58,107 bases of DNA from Azospirillum sp. Its GTDB lineage: Bacteria > Pseudomonadota > Alphaproteobacteria > Azospirillales > Azospirillaceae. Below the pieces are notes generated by a model that worked only from the letters and a program-made list of their open reading frames with translations, was not told the origin of the DNA and made no database searches. This document shows, piece after piece, positions 18,089-27,104 of the stretch (position 1 is the first letter of the stretch; every line of letters starts with the position of its first letter). The stretch covers positions 1 to 58,107 of the forward strand of contig WGNK01000052.1 of NCBI GenBank assembly GCA_016124535.1. Reading direction: 5' to 3'. Made by a program: the position numbers and the translations under genes.

Positions 18089-18487
18089 TCACCCGCTCAC
18101 CAGCAATACCCACATGGCGCTGGCAGGGTCGCGGGCAGCGTTTTTGATCGACCGCGGCTTGCCGTCCACGATGACGGTGTGCTGTGCTTTGGGGGTCAGG
18201 GGCAGCGATTCCGCCAAGACGGTAATCCGCCCGTCTTTGACTGAAATGCCCGGCGCCAGCTCGGTAGAGGTATCGAGCCATTCGACGAGGCCAAGGCAAG
18301 GGGAGTCGGTGTTCCGCGTGACGGTCACCGTCGATCCTGACGTAATCTGCGCCGTCAGGGCCGGCGTGAAGGGCGCCGCCGTGATCGTACCGCCGCTGGC
18401 GACCACTTCGGCGGTGAAGGTGCGGGTCCCCGATACCATCGAATCGCCGATCTTCACGCGGTCGAAATCCGCCGGCAGAGTGTCCAA
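18089..18487 (-). CDS. Possible phage head-tail type protein (prophage remnant)
   Basis: 132 residues. Its makeup (many Thr/Val strands, a middle with TVIVDGKPRSIKNAARDP and an ending WVLLVSG) resembles small phage head-tail joining proteins, whose C-terminus typically reads as a repositioned beta barrel ending in RDPAGATWVLxV. No other phage structural gene is next to it, so it would be a remnant left beside the tRNA-Cys, a common integration site. The frame is clean, but the family call is weak. Confidence 0.4.
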   Translation of the reverse strand: MDTLPADFDRVKIGDSMVSGTRTFTAEVVASGGTITAAPFTPALTAQITSGSTVTVTRNTDSPCLGLVEWLDTSTELAPGISVKDGRITVLAESLPLTPKAQHTVIVDGKPRSIKNAARDPASAMWVLLVSG

Positions 18488-18712
18488 GGAAATTGTGGTT
18501 GCGCCGATGGCGGCGGTTGCGGCGGCTTTGGGCGCGAAAGAGAGTCGGTCGGGTTGGTTTGGACAGCTACCGACGGAAAATAAATGGAAAGCCGGCCGGT
18601 GTGGATGTGCCGTCCTGGGGCATCCTGTCCGCGCGCGCGCCGGATCGGATCAGCGGCGCAGCGGTGGCATGGTTGACCTTGCCACCGCTGCGCCGCGTGG
18701 CGGCCTCCGCCG

Positions 18713-20050
18713 CTATTGAACGTTGATAACGCCGATCTGCGAACCAAGCCGGGTCTGCACCGCCCCCGTTGCCAGACCCTTGGAGAAGAACAGGAGATTC
18801 ATCGAGCCGCCGTATTCGAAGCGGCCGATCCTGGTGTAACCCCGTTTTACCTGTGCGCCTGATTTTATTTCCGGATCGAGCTTTACCGAGCCAATGGTAT
18901 CAAGACCGACCGTGATCATCGCGACATAACCGGTCAGACTGGTCTTGCCATCGGCAGCCAGATATTTGACCTCGAATATGATCACACCTCGCTCGTAGAT
19001 GTCGAACTGGCTGAAATCCGTGCCGGGCTGAGCAGCGTTGAAGTTCCGCGGCAGAAAATTGGCGAAATCGGAATAGCCCACGGTGGTGCCGTGGACGACT
19101 TCGGCATGGAGCACGGTGCCGCTGACCGGGGCATGATAATGGTGGTAGTTGGTTGGCATCAGGATGCAGGACAGCCCGGTCCCGCCATCGAACTTTGCGG
19201 CCAGTTCCGCGGGCGCACTGCCGAGCATGCGACCAACGCTGATCGGCATCCCCTTCACATCGACTACGGTGGAGAGCTGGAGCGGATTCTCGATGTAGCG
19301 CCGGGTCGCCCGGCCGTCGGTCTCCAGAATCTGGACGATCGGATTGACGATGCAGTCTGCGGGCGAGGAGATGATGTAGTCGGCCTCCGGCTTGGCGACC
19401 GGCCGGCTGGGGATGGTTTCAGTTGCCAGATCCGTCTTGATCTCACGGATAAAAAAATCGTTCCATGACTTGTATGTATTCGGATCTGTTTTGATGTAAT
19501 CCTCGATCTCAATTCGCGGATTGGCGACCCACATCGCGATGTTTGCCGTCGAGTCCGGGCTGTCCATGAAAGCGCCGACCTGTTGGGAAAACTCCTTGAA
19601 GAAATCGAAACCGTTGGGCAGCGGGTTTCCGTTCAGATCGCGCCCCTGGCCAAACGCGGTACCGGCCGGGTTCCGGTAGAAGAACCAGTACATCTGGTAC
19701 ATGTAGACCAAGCCGTCGTCTTTGTTTCCCGTGATGGTCGGCAAGGCCGTGCACCACCTGGCAGTATAGGACAACAGAGCATCGACCAGTTCGTCGACGC
19801 TGCCTTTGCCGATCCACGGATTCGGCAGGACCGCCCAGGACGGGGCTTCCACCATGCCGGTCCGAGCCGCATCGAGAACCGCCCGAACCTCGGGAACCGT
19901 CCTGGAGAACGTGGCCAGACGCTCAAGCGAGGTGCCGCAGGGGCCACCGGCGGCGGCGGCAGCCGCTTCTTTACCGAATGACGCAATGGAAACTCCTCCG
20001 GCAATCAGAACAGCCGCTGCAAAATGCGGCGAGAACCAAAAACAAGTCAT
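18713..20050 (-). CDS. Secreted phosphatidylserine decarboxylase-like protein
   Basis: 445 residues with an N-terminal signal-like hydrophobic segment (about 8-24). The C-terminal half has PSD-family motifs: PTNYHHYHAPVSGTVLHAEV (compare YHRFHSPVSG in PSD) and the C-terminal strand RIGRFEYGGSMNLLFFSKG. Ser416 occupies the place of the serine that becomes the pyruvoyl group, but the surrounding motif is GGS rather than the usual G-S-T/S. Proteins of this kind differ from the membrane Psd enzyme of phospholipid synthesis and may act on another carboxylate outside the cytoplasm. It stands alone with a good AGGAGAG Shine-Dalgarno. Confidence 0.75.
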   Translation of the reverse strand: MTCFWFSPHFAAAVLIAGGVSIASFGKEAAAAAAGGPCGTSLERLATFSRTVPEVRAVLDAARTGMVEAPSWAVLPNPWIGKGSVDELVDALLSYTARWCTALPTITGNKDDGLVYMYQMYWFFYRNPAGTAFGQGRDLNGNPLPNGFDFFKEFSQQVGAFMDSPDSTANIAMWVANPRIEIEDYIKTDPNTYKSWNDFFIREIKTDLATETIPSRPVAKPEADYIISSPADCIVNPIVQILETDGRATRRYIENPLQLSTVVDVKGMPISVGRMLGSAPAELAAKFDGGTGLSCILMPTNYHHYHAPVSGTVLHAEVVHGTTVGYSDFANFLPRNFNAAQPGTDFSQFDIYERGVIIFEVKYLAADGKTSLTGYVAMITVGLDTIGSVKLDPEIKSGAQVKRGYTRIGRFEYGGSMNLLFFSKGLATGAVQTRLGSQIGVINVQ

Positions 20051-20585
20051 GGCGCTTCTCTCCTCATGTCATTGCAAAAACCAGCAATACTAATTTGTCG
20101 AGGGCGTTCTATCCTGCTCATATATTTTTTATACATTTCGCCGCTGCCAAGCCCAGACAGAAATTTATTTTAAACACACCAAGTTATCGATTGGACGCCT
20201 GCCTTCCCAAGTTCCGTCTGATCCAAAGCCGCCTCACCATGCTGCCGAGGTGGCCAAACTCCGATGCTGCCAGGATCAGGCCTGTCGCCCCGAACCCCAG
20301 GATATGCATCTGAAATCCGATCGACATGCCGATTGCCGTGCCCGCCCACAGACGAAGCCATTCGGCCAACGCATCAGGGCGACCGCCTGCCGACACAGCT
20401 CCTCGGTGCCATCCTTGGCCCGAAACGCCGCTTCGCTCAGCCCCTTCTGAAATTGCACCGAGTTCCGAGCCATCCGAAAGCCCTCCGTTGCCGCCACGCC
20501 GTTCTCTTTTTGTGCCCAAAAAGGCGGCTGAGGAGGTGCGTAATCAGGAATGGCATTGATCGAAGAACGGATAATTCTGTCTCGC
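20051..20585. other. 535-bp region with IS remnant, no intact gene
   Basis: Between two minus-strand genes. It holds the IS1595-type fragment at 20333-20473. The adjoining 20184-20330 stretch could encode a short hydrophobic peptide on the minus strand (containing HILGFGATGLILAASEFG) that I do not recognise. The part at 20070-20200 is AT-richer and probably contains the promoter of the phosphatidylserine decarboxylase-like gene. Confidence 0.5.
20333..20473 (-). pseudogene. IS1595 (ISXO2-type) transposase N-terminal fragment
   Basis: The minus strand encodes MARNSVQFQKGLSEAAF, then GTEELC and RWPNGFVCG, which is the start of ISXO2-like transposases including part of the zinc-ribbon region. 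After about 47 residues similarity stops and the frame passes into unrelated sequence. The catalytic part is missing, so this is a dead fragment. Confidence 0.65.
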
Positions 20586-23534
20586 TCAGGTTATTTGGCG
20601 CTTGATCAGTTGGGCAAACAGCCGTCCGTCCGCCGCCAGTTCGTCGTGACGACCGGATTCGACCACCCTGCCTTCGTTGATCACATAAATTCGGTCGGCG
20701 TCGCGGATCGTGCTGAGGCGGTGGGCAATCACGATCCTGGTGGCATTGAGCCGCTCCATCGCGCGCGCCACCTGCGCCTGTGTCTGGTTGTCGAGCGCAC
20801 TGGTCGCCTCGTCGAACATCAGGATGCGGGGCCGGTGCACGAGTGCGCGCGCGATCAACAGGCGCTGCCGCTGGCCGCCCGACAGCGTGCCGCCGCGTTC
20901 GCCGATCAGCGTGTACATGCCCATGGGCAGGCGCCTGATATCATCGGCCAGGCCCGCGGCGTGGGCGGCGTCCCAAACCTGATCGAGCGGCACGGCGGCG
21001 GCACCGGCAATGGCTTCGAAGATAGTGCCGGCCATCAGCTGACCGGACTGCAGGACGAACCCGATCTGCCGGCGAACTGCCCGCAGGTCCAGGCGCGCAA
21101 GGTCTGCCCCATCATAGAGGATGGTGCCGGACTCAGGCGCTTCGAAACCCGCCAGAAGGCGGAGAACCGTCGATTTTCCTGATCCTGACGGTCCAACCAG
21201 GGCAACGAACTGACCCGGTTCCGCCGCCAGCGATACCCGATCAAGCACGGCTGGACCATCCGCTGCATAACGGAAAGTAACCGCGGTCATTTCGACCTGT
21301 CCGCGCAGACGGCCCGGGTCGCTACGCCGGCTGTGGTCCTCTGCCGCCGCAACCAGGATCGGTCGCGCCCGCTCGTAAAGCGGCAGGGCGGTCAACGCCT
21401 TGGGCAAAACCGCGGCAATCGCCAGAGTTCCGCCGAGGAATTGGCCGAACGCGGTGCTGAAAGCGACAAACGCTCCGGGCGGCAGCGGCACGACCGCGAA
21501 ACCGACCATCGCAAAGACCGCCAGCAGCCCCAGTATCCCGGCGGCAGAGTTCATGGTCGCGAGGGCGACGGCGGTCCGGACGTTGCGCTGCTGGATTCGG
21601 CGAGTGCTGACATAGGCGTGGGCCCACTGGTCAAATGCGCGCAGTTCGGCCCCTGCGACCCGCAGCTTGGGCACCCCCTGGATCAACTGCAGGACCAGGC
21701 CGAGCAGGCGCCCCCGCTGGTCCTGCCCCTTCCGTTCCCACCGAAGTCCGGCGAGGTTGGCGGCCAGGATAAGCGAACCCTGGACCAGGACGATCGCCAA
21801 TGCGGCAGCCGCCATTGTGCCGCTCAGACTGAGCAGCACAATGAAGTTGGTCGCGGAGAAGACGCCGCCGATCAGAACCGAGAGCGTGGTTCCTCCGACA
21901 GCAGCACGCATCTGGGACACTGCCCCGGCACGCATCGCCAGATCGCCGGCCCCATAACCACGGAAGAAGGCCGCCGGCAGGCGCAGCAACCGGTCCCACA
22001 CCGCCGCCTCAACGTCGCTGTTCATGCGGCTTTCCAGACGCAGAATTGTGAGCCGCCGGACCAGTTCGAACGTGGCCATGCCCATTGCCGACGCCACCAG
22101 CCCGGCGGTCACCTGGATCAGCTCGTCAACCGCCGTCGCTGGCACGATGCGGTCGAACAAGACGCTGGTGGCAAACGGTCCAGCCAGCGAAAGCAGCGCG
22201 GCCAGCTGGCTGACCACGAGCAGGAGCAGCAGGTCTTGCCGCACCGGGCGGATGGCGAAGGCGAACACGTTGCGCGCGCGCAGCGGTCCCGGTCCAAAAG
22301 GACGATAGAGCTGGTAGGCCGCCGGCGAAATCCGGGCCGCAAGTGCGGGTTCCACCGGAGTCGCGGTGTCACCAATCGGATCGACCAGCCGGTAACTGCG
22401 CCCTCGCCGTGGCACCAGGGCCACCAGCCGGTCGCCGTCGAGATACCCCAGCAGCGGTCCGCAATCGCCCTCCCACCACCGGCCCGATAAACAGATTCGA
22501 CGCAACCGGAATTGGGAGGCGTCGGCGATCGCGAACAATCGCTGTTCCATTTCGGCACGGGCAGCTTCGCTCCCGGCCAAGGCGGTCACTGCCGGCAGAG
22601 AGCCCGCGGGCGCCACGACCGGACAGCCCAAAGGCTCCGCTGCCAGCCGGCAGGCGTTGAGGACGGCATCGTCATTGCCGCCAGTACGCCCGCTGCCGCC
22701 GCTGTCGGCCAGCAAGGCGCTGAGTTCCGCGAGAGCCCCCGCCATAAGGGAGCCTTCTCGGTTTCGACGGAGGACTGCATCGCGCTCCGCCGCATCGGTC
22801 AAAGCAGCGACATGCCGGACCAGAACGACCGCCAACCGCTGCTGCAGATGCGCCAGCGCGGTGATCAATCCGCCTCGGACGGCCAAGGCTGCTGTTGTCA
22901 GGGTCTCGACTTGGGCTGGCCCCGCTGCAATAACGGGCGCCCACGGTGTTACCGGGAACGCCGGCTCACCCTCGCTGATCGGGCCGTCGGCCCAGACCGG
23001 CGCCAACAGGCGGCCGCCGTCAACCCGAAGCCATACGACACCCTGCCCGGAGCGGGCGGTCGATCCATCGGGCAGCGCAACCTTTTGATCCGGACCAAGG
23101 TCTATCGCGCGCCGTTCCGCAGGAGGCGGAGCGACCGCCTCCAGGAAGCGCACAAGCCCGCGATCGACCGCCGCCGCCAAGTCGTTCGGACGAGCAGCTG
23201 CCGTTGCGGTCAGCGCTTCCGGTCCGAACGCCCGCACCCGCGAGGCCACCGTCGCGACCGCCAGCAAGGCAACCGGACTGCCCGCTGCGGGCAGCAGCAC
23301 GCCGTCGCCGGGACCAAGGTTCAGCAGCGGCTGCCGGGCGCAGTGGCGGGCATCGGGCACATCGTCTTTGCCGCGCCCGGCCCCGGCCACCATGAACATG
23401 GTCAGCTCGCCGTCCTCTACCAGCAGGACCACGTCCTCCGCGGCCGGCACCAATGCCTGCCCCCCGGACAGGCACAGCGCCGGCTGCACCATAGCCCCCG
23501 GTAACGGTCCCGGCTCAGGACTGCTATTCGGCAC
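20586..23534 (-). CDS. NHLM-type bacteriocin export ABC transporter (permease/ATPase, no peptidase)
   Basis: 982 residues. A long N-terminal region (about 1-400), including a beta-rich cupin-like stretch, precedes a six-helix ABC exporter domain (around 420-700) and an ATPase domain with Walker A GPSGSGKST, signature LSGGQRQRL and Walker B RILMFDEATSALD. There is no C39 Cys-His motif. This matches the second ABC protein of NHLM (nitrile-hydratase-leader microcin) export systems. It overlaps the peptidase-containing transporter by 11 bases on the same strand. Inner membrane; likely partners are that transporter and the HlyD adaptor. Confidence 0.85.
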   Translation of the reverse strand: MPNSSPEPGPLPGAMVQPALCLSGGQALVPAAEDVVLLVEDGELTMFMVAGAGRGKDDVPDARHCARQPLLNLGPGDGVLLPAAGSPVALLAVATVASRVRAFGPEALTATAAARPNDLAAAVDRGLVRFLEAVAPPPAERRAIDLGPDQKVALPDGSTARSGQGVVWLRVDGGRLLAPVWADGPISEGEPAFPVTPWAPVIAAGPAQVETLTTAALAVRGGLITALAHLQQRLAVVLVRHVAALTDAAERDAVLRRNREGSLMAGALAELSALLADSGGSGRTGGNDDAVLNACRLAAEPLGCPVVAPAGSLPAVTALAGSEAARAEMEQRLFAIADASQFRLRRICLSGRWWEGDCGPLLGYLDGDRLVALVPRRGRSYRLVDPIGDTATPVEPALAARISPAAYQLYRPFGPGPLRARNVFAFAIRPVRQDLLLLLVVSQLAALLSLAGPFATSVLFDRIVPATAVDELIQVTAGLVASAMGMATFELVRRLTILRLESRMNSDVEAAVWDRLLRLPAAFFRGYGAGDLAMRAGAVSQMRAAVGGTTLSVLIGGVFSATNFIVLLSLSGTMAAAALAIVLVQGSLILAANLAGLRWERKGQDQRGRLLGLVLQLIQGVPKLRVAGAELRAFDQWAHAYVSTRRIQQRNVRTAVALATMNSAAGILGLLAVFAMVGFAVVPLPPGAFVAFSTAFGQFLGGTLAIAAVLPKALTALPLYERARPILVAAAEDHSRRSDPGRLRGQVEMTAVTFRYAADGPAVLDRVSLAAEPGQFVALVGPSGSGKSTVLRLLAGFEAPESGTILYDGADLARLDLRAVRRQIGFVLQSGQLMAGTIFEAIAGAAAVPLDQVWDAAHAAGLADDIRRLPMGMYTLIGERGGTLSGGQRQRLLIARALVHRPRILMFDEATSALDNQTQAQVARAMERLNATRIVIAHRLSTIRDADRIYVINEGRVVESGRHDELAADGRLFAQLIKRQIT

Positions 23535-25725
23535 GGATCAGCTCCAGATAGGGACCCGGCCGAGCCGACAGCTCGGCATGGCTGCCGCGCTGGACCACCT
23601 TGCCGTGCTCCAGCACAATGATTTCATCGCAATCGCGAATGGCACTCAGGCGGTGAGCCACCATCAGCACCGTAGCACCTCGCCGGCGAAGGGCGGCCAG
23701 AACTCGGGACTCGGTGACCGGATCCAGCGCCGAAGTTGCCTCGTCGAGCACCAGCAGGGTCGGCCGCGGCACCAGCGCCCGCGCTATTTCCAGCCGCTGC
23801 GCCTGTCCCCCCGACAGGTTCCGACCCCCTTCTTCCAGCGCCGCATCGTAACCTCCGGGCCGCGCGGCGATCACATCACTGACGGCAGCATCCTGGGCTG
23901 CGGCAACCAGGTCCGCCTCGGCGACGGTAGTATCCCATAGAGTCAAATTGTCGCGCATGCTGCCTTCGAACAACACGATCTCCTGGCTGACGAAGGCACG
24001 GGAGCTGGCAACCAGGCCGCGTGGCCACGCCGCCTCCTGCCGCCCGTCGAGCAAGACCTCCCCGGACCAGGGTTGTGCCAGGCCAACGGCAAGGCGCGCC
24101 AAGGTCGATTTGCCGCTGCCCGAACGCCCGACCACCGCCACCCAGCCTCCGGGTACTACGGACAGCGAAAAATCCTTGACCAGCGGGGGCGCCAGTGGGC
24201 TGTAGCCGAAGGTGACATTGCGGAACGCGATGGCACCAGCGAGCTTCGACGCCCCCCCGCCGCCGGGATCGCAGGCGGCTGTCCCAGCGACAGCGGCCGG
24301 ATCGGTGCGGTGGCGCATCACCTCATCGACCAGATTGAGGTCGCCCTTAAGCTCCTCCAGCTGGTCGACGACACGGACCAGACTCTCGATGGGCCGCGCG
24401 AAGCTGGCCAGCAGCGACTGAAACGCCACGAGGGCGCCGACCGTCAGATGGCCGTTCATCGCCCGCAGACTGCCGTAACCCAGCACCGCAGCCGTGGTCA
24501 GCCCGGTCAGCAGCTGCGTCGCCGCGTTCAGCAGGCCGGTCAAGTACGCCAGTTTGCGGCGGCCATTGGCAACCCGGGCCTGCCAGCCGGCCCAGCGAGT
24601 GAAAAAATCGACCTCCCGGCCGGTTGCCTTCAGCGTCTCGATCATCTGTACCCCGCTGATCGAGGTGCCCAACAGACGCGCTTCGTCGGCCCGCATCCGG
24701 GTATAGCCATCGGCCCGGTATCGCATCACCAGCTGGAGCGGCACAATGTTCAGCAATGTCAGCGCAATGCCAACCAGCGTCAGCGGCAAGTCGTAGAGCG
24801 CCATCGCGATCGCAAAAAAAGTGATGCTGACCAGGCTCAATGCGGTCGCGGAGAGCTGTCCGGACAGGGTCCGGGCGAGGCGCTCACCGGCATCGAACCG
24901 GGCGGCAATGTCGCCGGCGAAGCGCTGGGTGAAGAAGGGGATCGGCAGACGGAGCAAGTGCCAGATCAGCCTGCTCGAGATTGCGACATCGAGCTTGAGC
25001 TGCAGACGCGCAAGGTGGTGCTCCTGCAGCCAGGTAATGGCGGCACGCACCAGCGCGGTCAGCGCCATCCCTAACAGCAGGGGCTTCAGCCAGCCGCCCA
25101 GGTCGCGGGCGAGTACATCGTCCACAAACACCTTGGTAAAGGCGGGCACGATGAGCCCTGGCACGATCAGGAACAGCCCGAGGAGGACCAAGAAGGCAAC
25201 GGCATTGCGCGCATGGTCGAGCCGGGCCGCCAAAGCACGCCAAGGATTGGGTCGCGTTCCCTCGGGACGAAACTCGGCGGTCGGTGTGAAGGTCAGGAGG
25301 ACGCCGGTGAAACTCTCGACAAAGTCTTCGTGGCTCACCCGGCGCGGGCCGGTCGCCGGGTCGTTGAGAAACACCGTATGACGACCGATCCCTTCGATCA
25401 CCACGAAATGGTTGAATTCCCAGAAAGCAATCGCGGGCAGAGACTTCTCCGCCACCTGTTCGGGCTCCAGGCGCCAGCCTTGAGCGGTCATGCCCAGGCG
25501 TCGCGCCGCCCGTACCAGGTTGATCGCGGTCGAACCGTCGCGCGAGACACCGCACGCCACCCGCAGCTCCTCCAGCGGCAGCCACAGCCCGTGATGCGCC
25601 AGAACCATGGCGAGCGCGGCCGCACCGCATTCGGCCGGATCGAGCTGCAGCACGGTGGGGCAGCGCCGCCGCGCTGCCTGCCCCAAGCGCACGGGCTGAG
25701 GTGTGGCCGTCGCGGTATCAGTCAT
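23524..25725 (-). CDS. NHLM-type peptidase/permease/ATPase exporter
   Basis: 733 residues. The N-terminal C39 peptidase has Cys33 in ECGAAALAM, His106 in FNHFVVIEG and Asp122 in ND, all intact, so it should cut precursors after a double-glycine-type motif. Then come six membrane helices (about 170-460) and an ABC ATPase (Walker A VGRSGSGKST, signature LSGGQAQRL, Walker B LLVLDEATSALD). It is the maturation and export step of the NHLM system. The precursor at 28290, with an LSGGG site, is the obvious substrate. In an operon between the HlyD gene and the second ABC gene. Confidence 0.9.
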   Translation of the reverse strand: MTDTATATPQPVRLGQAARRRCPTVLQLDPAECGAAALAMVLAHHGLWLPLEELRVACGVSRDGSTAINLVRAARRLGMTAQGWRLEPEQVAEKSLPAIAFWEFNHFVVIEGIGRHTVFLNDPATGPRRVSHEDFVESFTGVLLTFTPTAEFRPEGTRPNPWRALAARLDHARNAVAFLVLLGLFLIVPGLIVPAFTKVFVDDVLARDLGGWLKPLLLGMALTALVRAAITWLQEHHLARLQLKLDVAISSRLIWHLLRLPIPFFTQRFAGDIAARFDAGERLARTLSGQLSATALSLVSITFFAIAMALYDLPLTLVGIALTLLNIVPLQLVMRYRADGYTRMRADEARLLGTSISGVQMIETLKATGREVDFFTRWAGWQARVANGRRKLAYLTGLLNAATQLLTGLTTAAVLGYGSLRAMNGHLTVGALVAFQSLLASFARPIESLVRVVDQLEELKGDLNLVDEVMRHRTDPAAVAGTAACDPGGGGASKLAGAIAFRNVTFGYSPLAPPLVKDFSLSVVPGGWVAVVGRSGSGKSTLARLAVGLAQPWSGEVLLDGRQEAAWPRGLVASSRAFVSQEIVLFEGSMRDNLTLWDTTVAEADLVAAAQDAAVSDVIAARPGGYDAALEEGGRNLSGGQAQRLEIARALVPRPTLLVLDEATSALDPVTESRVLAALRRRGATVLMVAHRLSAIRDCDEIIVLEHGKVVQRGSHAELSARPGPYLELIRAE

Positions 25726-25752
25726 CCGGGTATTGTTCCGACGACACCGCGC

Positions 25753-26982
25753 TCACACTCCGAACAGAGTGCGCAAGGCCGGTAAGATTAATAGGATCGG
25801 CGGGGCCGACCGCACCGTGACCCAGGCATTGGCTACCGTCCCGGTGGTCATTCTGACTTCACTGCCGCGGGCGGAGGTCCAGCGATAGCCATTGCCGGTA
25901 TCCGGGTCGGGCACCAGAGCGATCACCACCGCCACCGGTGCCCCGCGCAGGGTGAACCGGCGCGCCAAATCGCGGTTACTGAGCGCGGTTGCAATTTCCA
26001 TCTCGGACTGCGCCAGCGGCGAAACCCAGATCACCCGCCCCACCAGGGAACCGTATTCCTCCCGTCGAGCCGTGGTCGGCGATACCAGCGCCGACATGCC
26101 GGCCTGAATGTTCTTGCCCTCGTCGGCGGGGACGTAGATCAGGGCCTGCATCCCAGGCCCCCCCAGTTCCAGGCTCAGAATACGCTGACCCGCAACGACC
26201 ATGGCGTTCTTCGGGACAGCCGAGACGACCACCCGGCCAGAATCGTGGGCAAAGATCTGAGTGACCTGATCCAGCGCGAGCTGAGCGTCCTGAACGGCAA
26301 GCTCGCCAGCCTGGATCTGGCGATCGAACGCTGCCAACTCGTCCTGGTATGCCCGACCCATATCCTTCAATGCAGACTCGGCCCGGAGCAGGTCGCCACG
26401 GCCGGCACCTGCCGCCGCCTGGAGCGCGGCAAGACGGGCCTTGCCGTCGGCAAGCTCGGCTTGCGTGGCGGTACCGGCAAGTTCCTGCGCGGACAGACGC
26501 AGCAATTCCGCCGCGATCTGCTGCTCCTGTACCGATGTCCGCCGTTCGAGTTGGGCACGCGCGGCGCTCTCCTTGGAAAGCCGCTCGGCATGTCGACGCT
26601 CGGTTTCCCGGCGCTGCTGCTCCAGCAACCGGAGCTGCCCGATCGCCCTCTCCAGGGGTTTGGCAGCCTCGGGGGCTTCGAGCTTCACGAGCAGTTCGCC
26701 GGGCTGTACCTCGGCCCCCACCGGCGACATGTAGTCGACCCAGCCTGCGCGGGGTGCCACGATATCATTGAACTGCCCATCTTCGGCGAGGAGCAGGCCT
26801 TGCCCCGTTACCGTCACTCGGTAGATGCCGAAAACCGCCCACAATCCGGCGCAGAGGAACAGTAGCGCCACCGTGGCCGCGGCCCCCCACCCGGCAGGAC
26901 CAACCACCTGCAGAGCCTGGTCGAGCTGCTCGGGAGTGGACAGCCGCTCCCGTGCTCGCCGGTGGAAAGGGGAATGGGTCAC
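25753..26982 (-). CDS. HlyD-family adaptor of the NHLM export system
   Basis: 409 residues with one membrane helix near the N-terminus (about 36-55), a lipoyl/barrel-sandwich hybrid split by a long coiled coil (about 115-245, rich in Gln/Glu/Ala/Leu), and a C-terminal beta-barrel domain. It should bridge the inner-membrane transporters to an outer-membrane channel across the periplasm. It precedes the peptidase exporter by 27 bp and is the first gene of the three-gene minus-strand operon. No TolC-like gene is in the window. Confidence 0.88.
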   Translation of the reverse strand: MTHSPFHRRARERLSTPEQLDQALQVVGPAGWGAAATVALLFLCAGLWAVFGIYRVTVTGQGLLLAEDGQFNDIVAPRAGWVDYMSPVGAEVQPGELLVKLEAPEAAKPLERAIGQLRLLEQQRRETERRHAERLSKESAARAQLERRTSVQEQQIAAELLRLSAQELAGTATQAELADGKARLAALQAAAGAGRGDLLRAESALKDMGRAYQDELAAFDRQIQAGELAVQDAQLALDQVTQIFAHDSGRVVVSAVPKNAMVVAGQRILSLELGGPGMQALIYVPADEGKNIQAGMSALVSPTTARREEYGSLVGRVIWVSPLAQSEMEIATALSNRDLARRFTLRGAPVAVVIALVPDPDTGNGYRWTSARGSEVRMTTGTVANAWVTVRSAPPILLILPALRTLFGV

Positions 26983-27104
26983 ATTGGCGCGCCCGATTGA
27001 TTGCCGAGCCGGCTGTCGGCTGGACTAACCATTGAAATTATCATAGATTTTAGGAAGTGGCAATCGAGCGGCAGGGATGCCGCCTGCCCTCTGGGAGCGG
27101 ACAT

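Noticed and set aside
18114..18719. A 201-residue plus-strand frame opposite the phage-like gene
   Set aside because: Its codons show no domain, and the minus-strand frame has the more protein-like composition.
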